From positions 42,773 through 71,203 of the forward strand of contig NW_014577183.1 in NCBI RefSeq assembly GCF_000485595.1: a stretch of DNA of 28,431 nt, given 5' to 3'. This document shows positions 1 through 9,600 of this stretch, piece by piece; positions within the stretch are counted from its first letter, which is position 1; every line of letters starts with the position of its first letter. The position numbers were made by a program, and so were the translations under genes. Below the pieces are notes generated by a model. It was not told where the DNA came from, made no database searches, and was given only the letters and a program-made list of their open reading frames with translations. The stretch is from Priapulus caudatus (lineage: Eukaryota; Priapulida; Priapulimorpha; Priapulimorphida; Priapulidae).

Positions 1-140
<140 letters not shown>

Positions 141-561
141 GGCATTCGTAGATGCGTGAAAACTAGCATTCAAACACATATTATGGCATTTACCCGCTGT
201 GTGATCGCTGAAGAGCAAGTGCTACACCCGCGCGCCTTCACGCGTAACCCGCAATTTGGACGCACTCACCTCAGCCGCACACGCTAGCTGCTGCTGTTGT
301 TCGCTCTTCTTTCCTCCTGCTCTCACGGGAGCTCCATTCACGCGGGCTTCCTTTCCGCTGCCATCTGGCTTCGAGCGTCGCCACTTCTCGATCCGCTTCT
401 TTTCGAGCACGGTAAAGTTGGGTTTTTTCCGACGACGGCGGAGAGCGAAGGGAAGCGGAAATTGAATCCAGCTGTTAACGATGAGAGAGCCTTCCTCAGA
501 TGTGGTGCTCAGCCTCCCGCTCGCTGATACCACCGCACCCCGCGATCTTTATCGCTACCTT

Positions 562-562
<1 letters not shown>
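141..562. other. Unannotated stretch
   Basis: Moderately GC-rich sequence without a recognisable gene. Short open frames on both strands overlap each other and have low-complexity composition. I see no splice-consistent homology. Confidence 0.6.
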
Positions 563-624
<62 letters not shown>

Positions 625-686
625 TTTTTGTTCCCCTCTCTCTCTCTCTTTCTTGTTCCTCTCTCTCTCTCTCTCTCTTCTCTTTT

Positions 687-730
<44 letters not shown>

Positions 731-748
731 TGTCTCTCTCTCGCTATC
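563..748. repeat. (CT)n microsatellite
   Basis: Interrupted CT dinucleotide array with TTTTTGTTCC, CTTTCTTGTTCC and TCTTTTTC interruptions. Reading it gives only Leu-Ser alternation, which explains the long open frames here. Confidence 0.97.
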
Positions 749-1140
749 TATCTATCTCCTCTCTTCTACGTACATCCGTCTCCTTTATCTCTCCTCCGGG
801 CCTTCCTTCACCAAACTTTCACGACTAGAATCAAATCCTCGTACCAACGACTCATGCGGCGCCCCGGAGAGAGCCGACTACTGCTTGGCGTCGCTCGCTC
901 GCTCGCTCGCTCACTGCATACATGGATGGATGCTGAGCGCATAGATGCGTTTGATGCGATTGCGCATCGGCGATCTGGCAGGCAGAGAGAAGCCCGCGGC
1001 AGTGCGCATGTCTCCCAGCTCCCCGCAGCGTCGAGGTCCCTGTTCACCACGCGGCTCCAGAGACGGTGCGAGGAAAGGGACACGGGCACGTGCGGAGAAG
1101 GGATGCAGAGAGGGCAGGAGAGACGGAGGAATGAAAGAAC
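749..1140. other. Unannotated stretch
   Basis: Contains a short CTCG tetranucleotide run near 895-912. No recognisable gene; open frames are by-products of the flanking repeats. Confidence 0.55.
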
Positions 1141-1222
1141 GAAGGAAGGAAGGAAGGAAGGAAGGAAGGAAGAAAGGAAGGAAGGAAGGAAGGAAGGAAG
1201 GAAGGAAGGAAGAAAGAAAGGA
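1141..1222. repeat. (GAAG)n microsatellite
   Basis: About 20 copies of the GAAG/GGAA tetranucleotide with two AAAG interruptions. Purine-only on the plus strand; translates to Arg-Lys-Glu-Gly or Pro-Ser-Phe repeats on the two strands. Confidence 0.97.
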
Positions 1223-2195
1223 ATGTAGGAAGAACTGCACGAATGGAAGAATATTGTGTGGTAGAGACGAAAAGAAATGAGCAGGCAGATGGGAAGGGGG
1301 AAGGTGGGAAGGTTGAGGGGTGGGAATGGAAAATGAGGTAATAAGGGCATTTTCTTTTCTTTAATAAAGGCTCTGCGTAGAATAAGTAACCTTGCGGAAT
1401 TATACGTCATTTAATGTCATTCTCGAATGAATAAAACTCCTTTGCGATTCAAATATTTTCTATAATGTGAAGGGGAGGGAGAGATGAAGGAAGGGAAAGA
1501 GTGACAGGTGTAAATAGGGGAGGTGGCAAAGGGTCGATATTTTCATTCGTGTTGAAACTTTCTCCCGCCACAAGCAACTTGGGGAACATTTTTATGAATT
1601 CCCGAGGGCAAGATTTCTTTACGCTAATCTAATTTCTGACACAAAGGCTCGTGAAGCTGAAGTAGGTTTGCCGGCGATGGAAAATCTTCAACGCTGTCTC
1701 TCATGTGTATTTATATATCACCCCGTAGGCTTCTGTGTCGGTACATGCTCGTCAGTCTAATATATTCGTGTTTTTGCAAGGTAAAGCGCACATACATTAC
1801 TAAATGCATATAGAGGCAATCTGCCATATTACAGCAACCAGGTCTCGGAGAACAAATTACTTATAAATCCTTGTTGGTCTTTCGCCAGGATATCGCTCAC
1901 AGCGTAATAGTGTTCGCGCATTCAATCAGCTACAGTCGCGAGTTCATGCATGCTTCTGAAATATACGGTAACAAGCTACCAACTTGGTTTTTTGTACCCT
2001 CCGCTCACGGTTTTATAAAATCTAATTGATGCACTGTCTAGTCGCGTAAATAACTACTCTTCAGATTTTTTTTAAATGCGGGCGTAGACATATTTGATTT
2101 TTGGCGGGCTGATCAAACGAGACGTTCATTTGTAGCGACCAATATTATACTCAATTGCATATTATTATAACTATATGACTACCAAAACATATCTC
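1223..2195. other. Unannotated stretch
   Basis: G/A-rich to about 1540, then AT-rich mixed sequence. I see no exon, RNA gene or repeat boundary that I can support. Confidence 0.5.
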
Positions 2196-2305
2196 ATTAA
2201 TAATGGATGCGATCACGGTAGCGGTCACAGGTGCGGAAGGTGGTCCTGAGCGGCCGCACGCTGCCGAGGTGTCTAGCGGAATTCATGTGCAGGACATCCC
2301 ACGTT

Positions 2306-2396
2306 ATAATACCCCTGTCACACCTTCCCGCGATCACGTTCGCGCTCTCACTGCGACCTGATATGAGAAGTATGAAAGCGCGAGGAAAAGCGCAGT
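2306..2396 (+). repeat. Left inverted arm of the foldback island
   Basis: Begins ATAATACCCCTGTCACACC and continues to AAAAGCGCAGT. It matches the reverse complement of 3532-3617 almost base for base, apart from one 5-bp insertion (TATGA region) and very few substitutions. Confidence 0.9.
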
Positions 2397-2476
2397 CCAT
2401 GCGTGGCGAAGCGAAATCCTTGGCGTGGTGTGACCGCGGTACGTGACACCATGTGGCTTTACAGTAGCTTACAGTA

Positions 2477-2640
2477 CGCTCTTGACTCGTTCCCAGTTTG
2501 ATCTTCAGTGCGCTCTCAATGCGCTCAGTGCGCTCTCAGTGCGCTCCCACTGCGCTCTGTGCGTTCTTAGTGCGTCCAATTAGCTCTCGCTGCGCTCTCG
2601 CTGCTCTTACTACGCTTGCAACTCGCTCACTGCGCGTGCG
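2477..2640 (+). repeat. Left array of degenerate 11-bp CpG repeats
   Basis: Successive units read CGCTCTCAATG, CGCTCAGTG, CGCTCTCAGTG, CGCTCCCACTG, CGCTCTGTG, CGTTCTTAGTG, CGTCCAATTAG and similar. Period is mostly 11 bp with 9-bp variants. The array ends about 8 bases before a TATA box. Confidence 0.88.
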
Positions 2641-2647
2641 CGGCGTG

Positions 2648-2656
2648 TATATATAG
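2648..2656 (+). promoter_or_regulatory. TATA-box-like element, plus strand
   Basis: TATATATAG preceded by GTG and followed by AGCCTTC. A TCAGCA initiator-like motif lies about 32 bases downstream (A at 2680), the normal TATA-to-start spacing. The same TGTATATATA(G/C)AGC core is present in mirror orientation at 3006-3014. No transcription evidence is available. Confidence 0.45.
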
Positions 2657-2764
2657 AGCCTTCTGCGACCTTCATGATCAGCATACATTCAACCGCTGTA
2701 GTAGCCTGTAGCCTGTAGTAGTAGCAGTAGTAGTAGCCTGTAGTAGCCTAGTAGTGTATGCACT

Positions 2765-2908
2765 ATGCCAAAAAAGAAGAGGCAGAGGTCGAGGAAGGTC
2801 GTCTCCATCGTCTCCACGGTCCACGGTCCACGGGTTAACAATGCGAATGAAACAATCGGTGCATACACCACACGCACACAGCTACATGTAACCCGGCCCT
2901 CTTTATAA
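2765..2908 (+). CDS. Small ORF, very basic N-terminus (47 aa, hypothetical)
   Basis: Starts ATG with A at -3, about 85 bases downstream of the initiator-like motif. The N-terminus MPKKKRQRSRK resembles a classical monopartite nuclear localisation signal; the remaining residues show no recognised domain. The ORF overlaps 74 bases of an oppositely directed ORF (2835-2972). I do not recognise it. It may be a chance frame; the argument for it is its position behind a TATA box inside a symmetric element. Confidence 0.25.
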   Translation: MPKKKRQRSRKVVSIVSTVHGPRVNNANETIGAYTTRTQLHVTRPSL

Positions 2909-2972
2909 ACCATAATAACCCATATAACCATAACTGTAGTACAATTAGCACATTCTGCCTGTCTGCGGCCAT
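2835..2972 (-). CDS. Small ORF with hydrophobic segment (45 aa, hypothetical)
   Basis: Starts in a strong Kozak context (CACCATGG) downstream of a minus-strand TATA box. Residues 8-23 (VLIVLQLWLYGLLWFI) could form one membrane helix; the C-terminal part is rich in Cys, His and Val. No family recognised. It converges on and overlaps the plus-strand basic ORF. It may be a chance frame. Confidence 0.25.
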   Translation of the reverse strand: MAADRQNVLIVLQLWLYGLLWFIKRAGLHVAVCVWCMHRLFHSHC

Positions 2973-3005
2973 GGTGAAGAACAGATCCACACTGAAGATG
3001 AAGCT

Positions 3006-3014
3006 GTATATATA
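3006..3014 (-). promoter_or_regulatory. TATA-box-like element, minus strand
   Basis: Read on the minus strand this is TGTATATATACAGCTTC, homologous to the plus-strand TATA region at 2646-2663. A TTCAGTG motif follows about 20 bases downstream, closer than ideal for an initiator. It faces inward, opposite the left TATA box. Confidence 0.4.
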
Positions 3015-3039
3015 CAAAAATGGGGGGGGGGGTCAGTGG

Positions 3040-3531
3040 AAGTGGGATCGTAATAAGAACGCTCTGTGAGCCTATTGCAAACGTGGGAACAACGCCTTGG
3101 ACGTATCACGAGCGTCATAGTCTCAGTGGCAGCGCAGTGTGGACGTAGAATGAGCGGAAACAAGTTAATAAAGCGTAGTGGAAGCGCAGTAACGGCGCAA
3201 TAAGAACGGGAGAGGCACGTGTGGAGAGCCCAATGAGCGTACAGCAGTCGCAAACCAGTCGCAGGGGACGATTTCTGCGACCCCAAGTCGCTTCTATGCG
3301 TTGTTGCTACGTCCACGATACGCTCATGTAGTTCGCTTTGCGCTGCCACGGCGACTGTATACTGCGTCATTACACCGCTCATTACAGAGCGCCGACCCGC
3401 TGCGCTTGTTTTGATCCGGACCAACACAAGCGCCGAGGTTTGGCGCTCCAGGTAGCTCATGGCGACCCTCTTCCGTTCTTGACAGTTTCCACTGCGTCTC
3501 AACCAGTTACCAACTCGTTCTCAGAGACCTT
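3040..3531 (-). repeat. Right array of degenerate 11-bp CpG repeats
   Basis: Read on the minus strand the units are CGTTCTTATTG, CGCCGTTACTG, CGCTTCCACTA, CGCTCATTCTA, CGTCCACACTG, CGCTGCCACTG and so on. CpGs recur at about 11 bp or at double that. More diverged and about three times longer than the left array, with the same unit and opposite orientation. Confidence 0.85.
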
Positions 3532-3617
3532 ACTGCGCTTTTCCTCGCGCTTTCATACTTTTCAGGTCGCAGTGGGAGCGCGAACGTGATCGCGGGAAGG
3601 TGTGACAGGGGTATTAT
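3532..3617 (-). repeat. Right inverted arm of the foldback island
   Basis: Reverse complement of the left arm 2306-2396, with one 5-bp deletion relative to it. Outside the arms the two flanks no longer match. Confidence 0.9.
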
Positions 3618-3735
3618 GTCGTACGCGCGACAGTTGCGGTAACATCTTGCGGGAGAAACAAAGGAACTGACGGTGCGCGCCCGAAGGTCGAAGCTGTGTA
3701 TAGTGTGACTGTGTCACGCTACGTCGCTAGACACT

Positions 3736-4954
3736 ACACATTATAATTATGCCACAATTTATTCGAACACGTCAATATTGATAGCTAGGTACAGTCGTAA
3801 TAAGCTAGAGAAATATATGCTAATTGGTTTTATGCATGGAAACAATACACCAGTAAGGCACCATATACGTACATACGTAAATGCCTCTATACATTTATAT
3901 GGTTTTACGAGAATATTGTGAATTAAACAAGTAGCGCCACCTATTAACTGGAATCTTCAGAAATGATAACGTTTATTTCAATCTAAAAACGGTACTTTAT
4001 AATTTCATGTTAGCTATAAGTTAACTAGAATCATATAAATAGTTACTGATTATTACTATAGTTGCCTTTAGAATTACGTTTCGTAAATCTACATCATTTT
4101 GATGTCTTACTGGTTTATTAGAAGGTAGACGTAGTTTCATAGACACAAAGAATATGGATTGAACATTAACATGCCTATGGAAACTTTTGTAGTTTGTTAA
4201 CACTAATGCGAGTAGTTATCAGTGTGTCAACGTGTTGAACAGTAATGGCCACAATTCTAATGTTATCAATTGACAAGTCTTGCTTATACCATTACTTTGT
4301 GTTTTAAATTTATTTACATTTTGGTGGCTCTGTTTTTTTTTTTTACAAATCAGGATGATGGAGAGGGAGCAGGAGAAACAACAGTGTACAGTGGTGTAAC
4401 CTGCCTCATTTTATTCCCTTCATTCATGTTGCTAAAACCATAACCACTCGCATTGGCTCCTGAACACAATAGATGAGATAATCGCCTATTTTGACGTATA
4501 TTTTATTTTCAGTAAAACTGAATCATAGCAATTAATCAGAGATAGAATCATGATCATGTGGTTGTAAATTATCTCCAATTACCCATTACAATTGCAATAA
4601 CCAATACCAATTATATCCAATGCCACGTATACTGCACATCATAAATTGTGCAAAGGATGGCAGCCATTGTTACACACACCCGATTTATTTGCTATAAAAA
4701 CGCGGCGAAGACCCTGTATAAACGCAATTCTTTTTTACAAGTTAACTGTATAGACATTTCCAACATGCAACAGAAGCTCGATTCACGTCATTGTCACGTG
4801 AATTCGACGAAGTATGCTCTCCATATGAATTCACCTCTCCGACTTCGGTATAGACTTTCATGAGTAAACACTACGAGGTTACGAGGTTAAGCATTAGTTC
4901 AAAAGAACCCATCTCTATCTTCTTCTGGGGTCTGATGCTGATTGAGAGGAATGA
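3736..4954. other. AT-rich intergenic stretch
   Basis: No recognisable exon or RNA gene. TTTATT motifs at about 4407 and 4501 would be AATAAA polyadenylation signals for a minus-strand gene ending near 4955, but this is only positional. Confidence 0.5.
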
Positions 4955-5116
4955 TTAAATCCCAGCTGCTAGGTGTTCCCGGAGTGAAGTCAATATCTCA
5001 TCTGCATCATCCACAAATTTGTAAAATGCAACTTCTTTAGCGATTAGTGCAGATGATCTCTTTGCACAGAGAATTTCGATCATCTGAGCGTGACCATTGC
5101 TTTCGACATGTGCCAT
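4955..5116 (-). CDS. Unrecognised small ORF or 3' exon (53 aa)
   Basis: An ATG-initiated frame of 53 codons ending in TAA. Composition is protein-like: an amphipathic, probably helical stretch rich in Ala, Glu, Lys and Leu (AKEVAFYKFVDDADEILTSL at residues 26-45). It is preceded on the minus strand by an acceptor-like CCTTAG immediately before AAG ATG, so it may be the last exon of the gene whose 5' part is 5554-5904. No good donor was found in that upstream frame to prove the join. Family not recognised. Confidence 0.4.
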   Translation of the reverse strand: MAHVESNGHAQMIEILCAKRSSALIAKEVAFYKFVDDADEILTSLREHLAAGI

Positions 5117-5553
5117 CTTCTAAGGATCGCTTAAGAGTTAAGTGCCAGCTTCTGTGTTTGAATCTGTCAGTTTGATCACTTTTGTCTATTTCTCTCTTTG
5201 ATATAGTTCCTTGGACCTTGAAGACTAATATTTATGAGGTTATGAAGTTAGAAGGGACGTCTTCCAACATCCTCAAACTCGAGGACAGATTATAATCTAG
5301 TGACACGTTTCACACGCCATTCCTCCACTGCTGTGCAGCTCATTGTGTCACTTATTCATTAGCATATGTAATGCTAAATGACTGCTTATAGACGCTCATA
5401 TTAATACGTCCTAGGACTATCAGTGTGATGTGCCCTATAAAGACGATGGTCTTTGCAGTCCATGATAATAATGATGCACCAATCCAATGGCAATGCCAAT
5501 GGCATTACAGGCATTATGGCAATGGAATTATAGTGACATTATTAATTTGTGTG
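5117..5553. other. Stretch between two minus-strand ORFs
   Basis: Could be an intron or 3' UTR of the minus-strand gene. Contains a short CAATGGCAATGCCAATGG microrepeat near 5480-5525. No exon recognised. Confidence 0.4.
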
Positions 5554-5904
5554 TTAATGTTCATGAGAATGTTTATCATTGTCGTCTTCCCATGGGCTTT
5601 CGCCTGTTTCGGTGCTTGTCATCTCGGCAGAGTCGCGAGCAGAACCCGACGTGTCTCCCGAGAGCCGATCATCATTTTCGTTGAGTCTTTTCAGGAAGGA
5701 ATCGAGAAGTTGTTTATTGAGATGATCGGTCTGGCTAATTTGACGTTGTGGGTTTTCGTCGTCATCTACTGTCTCCATGTTGACCTCGTCCCAAATTCCG
5801 TTAGTGTGACTATCAATTCCGTTAGTTATATTCGTGACTGCATTATTACCAGCATCATAATCATTAGGCAAGTTTTGGTTCATTTCTTCGTGGTTATCTG
5901 CCAT
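5554..5904 (-). CDS. Unrecognised acidic protein, 116 aa
   Basis: The frame starts ATGGCAGATAAC with A at -3 and runs 116 codons to TAA. It is acidic and Asn/Asp-rich. The middle (about residues 52-76, with HLNKQLLDSFLKRLNE) looks like a conserved amphipathic helix; the C-terminus is Ser/Thr/Glu-rich and ends in a Glu/Asp/His tail. It is head-to-head with the FBXO33-like gene, 235 bases apart, suggesting a shared promoter. Composition and position support a real gene. I do not recognise the family. It could be a single-exon gene or the first exon of one that includes 4955-5116. Confidence 0.6.
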   Translation of the reverse strand: MADNHEEMNQNLPNDYDAGNNAVTNITNGIDSHTNGIWDEVNMETVDDDENPQRQISQTDHLNKQLLDSFLKRLNENDDRLSGDTSGSARDSAEMTSTETGESPWEDDNDKHSHEH

Positions 5905-6139
5905 TGTTATTTATGTTAGAGGGACAAGCCGGTGAAAAATGAACGCGGCCACGTTAGAAAATTAGCCACCGGCAATAATTATAATATATTTATACCGTAT
6001 TTTGCATAAAATTGATAGAAACTTGTATTTACATAGTGGAATATGCGTTATTATACTCAGACAGTGTTGGATTTTATATAAAATGTTTATTTTGAGTATC
6101 CGTGCTTTTCGGTGTAGCAACGCAACAACAGAAAGCAGC
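5905..6139. promoter_or_regulatory. Candidate bidirectional promoter
   Basis: A 235-bp interval between divergent start codons (minus-strand gene at 5904, FBXO33-like gene at 6140). It includes both 5' UTRs. A CCGGTG...CCACCGGC pair lies around 5930-5974 and the centre is AT-rich. No canonical TATA box was assigned. Confidence 0.5.
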
Positions 6140-6639
6140 ATGGCTGATTGGAGCGAAATTCCAAGTGTAGTCTTTATCGAAATATTGCAGTACCTCCACC
6201 GAAAAGATATAATTAGTAGTTGCTCTACGTGCAGACAGTGGCGATCGCACTTGTTCAATTGCAGACTGTGGCGGTCTGTCAGCTTGGCTTTTATAAATTC
6301 ATCTGATGATGAAGTCTCCGGTCTGAAATTTATTATTGATCAAATTGGTAGACACATTCGCGAACTGACCCTCCGGTTTTCGCTGACAGTCGCTCATTTT
6401 ACTGATGACATGAAGTCAGTCGACCGCGTCGTCGAGGTACTAAAGCTTGTGCCCGCAAAACAGATCCGAAAGATATCTGTTCAGTGTCGTACACCGGCGG
6501 TTTTCGACGATCTATATGCTCTATTCGACACCGAGGGTAAAGATCACAATCGTAATTATTGGTTACCGAACGAAAACAACGGCGTTGGTAGTTATCTGAA
6601 TGGATACTATGCTATCCTAGGGAACGACGGCGAATCCAG
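6140..6639 (+). CDS. FBXO33: FBXO33-like exon 1 (F-box)
   Basis: Encodes residues 1-166 plus two bases. The start is the ATG at 6140 because the F-box (SEIPSVVFIEILQYLHRKDI, then CRQWRSHLFNCRLWRSV) begins three residues later. An in-frame upstream extension to 6002 exists but has no F-box-family resemblance and overlaps the presumed promoter. Ends TCCAG|GTGATT. Confidence 0.88.
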
Positions 6640-9600
6640 GTGATTTCTTACTTTTACGTTTGTGATTACAGATATACGTTATTATACCATCGCTCCATAT
6701 CACATTATACTAATTTATGCTGAGAGGGTCTATCTCCCCCGTGGTACGGCCGGAACGTACCCTGGGGGACATAGACCCTATGAGCCTAATTTATAGTGAT
6801 AGCATGCCATATGATGGCATATCATGTGAGAAGAGAAGACTCATGTCATGTTCGCAGTTAGTGGCATAGTGCTACCATGAACATGTGGTATATACATACT
6901 AGTGTTGTGATGACACATGACACATGTATGCCTCACAGGGGTACATCTGTTCATGATGCTATATTGGACAACTGTGCCCAAATACTGAGTAAACTTCCAT
7001 CTCACAGATTTACAATTGCAGCTGAGAGTGAACGAAACTAATCAAGTTTGATAACATCTTAAATTACTTCTTAGGTTCGTTGATGCGTTGCTGAGACTCG
7101 TCACAGACAGTCAGAGTTTGACGGAATTTAGTCTCGGCGGTTTACGCAGTTGCTTGTGCCGTGCGCCGCTATTGGTTCAACGTCTAGCTAAATGCCATGC
7201 TGCTATGCTTGGTGAGTGACATCCACTCAATCTTATAGTTTGGGACCCCAGGCCTCATTTTTGCAAATGTGATAAACTAGGCCATGGTGCTAAACTAGTA
7301 TTGGGCCATGACATCTATAGTTTTCGTATAATCAACAACATCTTCAAGACTGTATGGTGTCATGAGAATTATTGGTGCAAAAGTAGCACCAGTGTAGAGT
7401 GGCAAATTTCTGAAATAGCAACCTTGGGATGACAAGTGACATGGTGGAAATCACGTGTTCAGAGTGTATATATGTTCAGGATATAGTCTTAGTGGCATCA
7501 TGCCCCGGCACAATTGCAGTCACCATAATATATGACAGTGTTGTCTTTTAGTGATTAAGCTCATTTAGCTTTATTAAACTTGTGCCAACTTTCCTTTGAT
7601 GACAAATTTTAAATATTGTTAACCCAAAGTAGGTGGATCACTGTAATTTGCTCAGTGGTTTACAACTTTACAGTATTTACTAGCTCTGTCTTAATTAATG
7701 TTGTTTGATTACATACGTTAACATTACAGAAAAATTGCATCTGGCGTCGGTATCAGGTATGCAGATCATCACAAAGGTGAATACTGAGCACTGCTACAAC
7801 ATTGGTAACTTACAAGCTTTTACGAATCTGTCGGAACTCAGCTTAGACTACATTGGAGGGCAGGTATGTTGTATTTTGGATCATGTAAGTCACCCGAGAA
7901 ACAGAAGTACTTTTAAGTTTGATTTACACATATATATGTAATAAAATTAAACTTGCGCAGAATGCTGTTTTTATGATTTGAAGGTACAAAATTAGCAGTA
8001 CATGCAAAAATTTAAGACTAGTTCCAGTGTTTCTGCCAAAAGAATACCAATTTAATACAACAAAACTACTAAAGTATTCCAAGTACGTACTAATATTTAT
8101 GAATAAATAAACCCCTCGACTCCGTTCATGCATTTATATTGGCACATTAATAAATGCCTTTTCGCCCAGGGCTATCCGAGTAAAAAAAATTCTCATTTCG
8201 ACTGCCGCTGCAAGCATTTTTTGTGAACAACGAAATAAATCCTAGCCCAATCGGAACGTGATCGTTCAAAGCCACTGCACGATTGTCTCTTTCCCTTTTC
8301 GCATGTAAACTCCTCCTTGATTTCTTCCAGCTGTCTGAGAGCCTGCTTGAGTCGCTCGCTCTGCCCGGTGTGCATCTGCTGTAACCATCGAAACACAATC
8401 TCACTCAACGGCGCTCTCTTCCACTTCTAGCCTTCCGAAAAAAACGAAAATTAATTCCTTTGAAAACTCCTTCGTGATTCTCTTCTTGCTTTCCGCGTGT
8501 AAACTCGTTCTCGATATCTTCCAGCTATCGGAGAGCCTGCTGGATTCGCTCGCGCGTCCCGGCGTGCATCCCCTGCGCCTCCTCCGCGTCTTCGTCGCCA
8601 CCGACAACCACGTGTACGAGCACGTCGCCGACCTTGCGCGCGCCAACCCGATCCGCGACGACGCGTGGGCGTGTCTGCGCGCGCACAGCCCCGCGCTCCG
8701 CGTCCACGTCACCTTTTTCGACGTCGACGGTTGCCACGGCGACGACGCGAGCATCCTGCAGCCGAGCGCGCCCGTCTCCGCTCTCGCGTTCGTGTTCGCG
8801 TCGCCGTTCCGCGGATCGGCGGGGTCGTCGTCGTCGGCGCTGGGTTTCGCGCGGCAGCACTACGCGGCGACGCTGCGGTCGCTGTGCGTGCTGAGGGACG
8901 TGGAACGCGAGCCGGCGCAGTACCGCGACGACGACGAGGAGGACGAACTCGTGCTGCTCGCGTGGAAGTGCAAGAATCTGGAGAGCTTCACGCTCATCGG
9001 TACGTGTGTGTGGGGGGCGGGGGGGGGGGGGAGGGGGGGCGTCCCGCTGGGCTGTCACAGGACGCTTGCCAGAGCGCGTGAGATCGTCACCGGTGTCTGT
9101 CGCGTTTACGTTTGTGCTTGCGAACGTTTTTCGCGATTGTGTTTGCATTTGTGCTGGCGTTGTTGTTTTTTAGCTCATCTGACGTAGTCAGATGCAGCTT
9201 GTAGAATCGCATGATCGTGCGTCCATCCGGCCGTCCTTCCGTCCGTGCGTGCGTCAAACAGTTGGGCACAAATCTTAACCGCTCGACGTACGGTGACGAT
9301 ATTCGGGATGTGGGGGGGGGGAATCGTGAAAAGGACTCGGGATGACCAATTTGGGGGTCAAGGGTCAAATGTCAAGATGTGTCAACGGAGGGGGAATATT
9401 TCCCTCTTAACTTAAGGTATAGGAGGAAATACGGAATTGCAGCACAAATCTGCTCAACGGCTCGACCTATGCTCTTAATATTCGGTGTATAGTGTGATGG
9501 GCAGGAAACCCATCACCAGTGCGAAATTGGAGGTCACAGGTCAAAGGGCAGTGGGGGAAAGGTCAGATATCCGACATTTTCTGAGGACATGGCCTAACGG

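Larger units (their letters stand above)
2196..3735. repeat. GC-rich inverted-repeat (foldback) island with CpG-phased 11-bp repeats
   Basis: A 1.5-kb GC- and CpG-rich block stands out in AT-rich surroundings. Its core is bounded by inverted arms (2306-2396 and 3532-3617). Between the arms, both halves consist largely of a degenerate unit of the form CGCTCTCAGTG in which the CpG is the most constant position. The inner ends of both halves carry TATA boxes pointing inward. The layout resembles a non-autonomous foldback mobile element with arms made of short tandem repeats, but no transposase and no clear target-site duplication is visible, so its class is unknown. Limits were set by the composition change. 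Confidence 0.7.

Noticed and set aside
481-1410. Long open frames over the CT and GAAG repeats
   Set aside because: Composition is Leu-Ser or Arg-Lys-Glu-Gly repeat only, with overlapping frames on both strands; these are microsatellite artefacts.
2477-2640. CRISPR array or other prokaryotic repeat-spacer system
   Set aside because: Units are 11 bp, contiguous and degenerate with no spacers, and the window is clearly eukaryotic.
2945-3502. 185-codon minus-strand frame across the right CpG array
   Set aside because: Lies wholly in degenerate 11-bp repeats; no domain pattern. Kept as repeat, not as a gene.
8525-9148. 207-codon minus-strand frame opposite FBXO33 exon 4
   Set aside because: Arg-rich shadow of a GC-rich exon; the plus-strand frame has family homology and correct splice sites.
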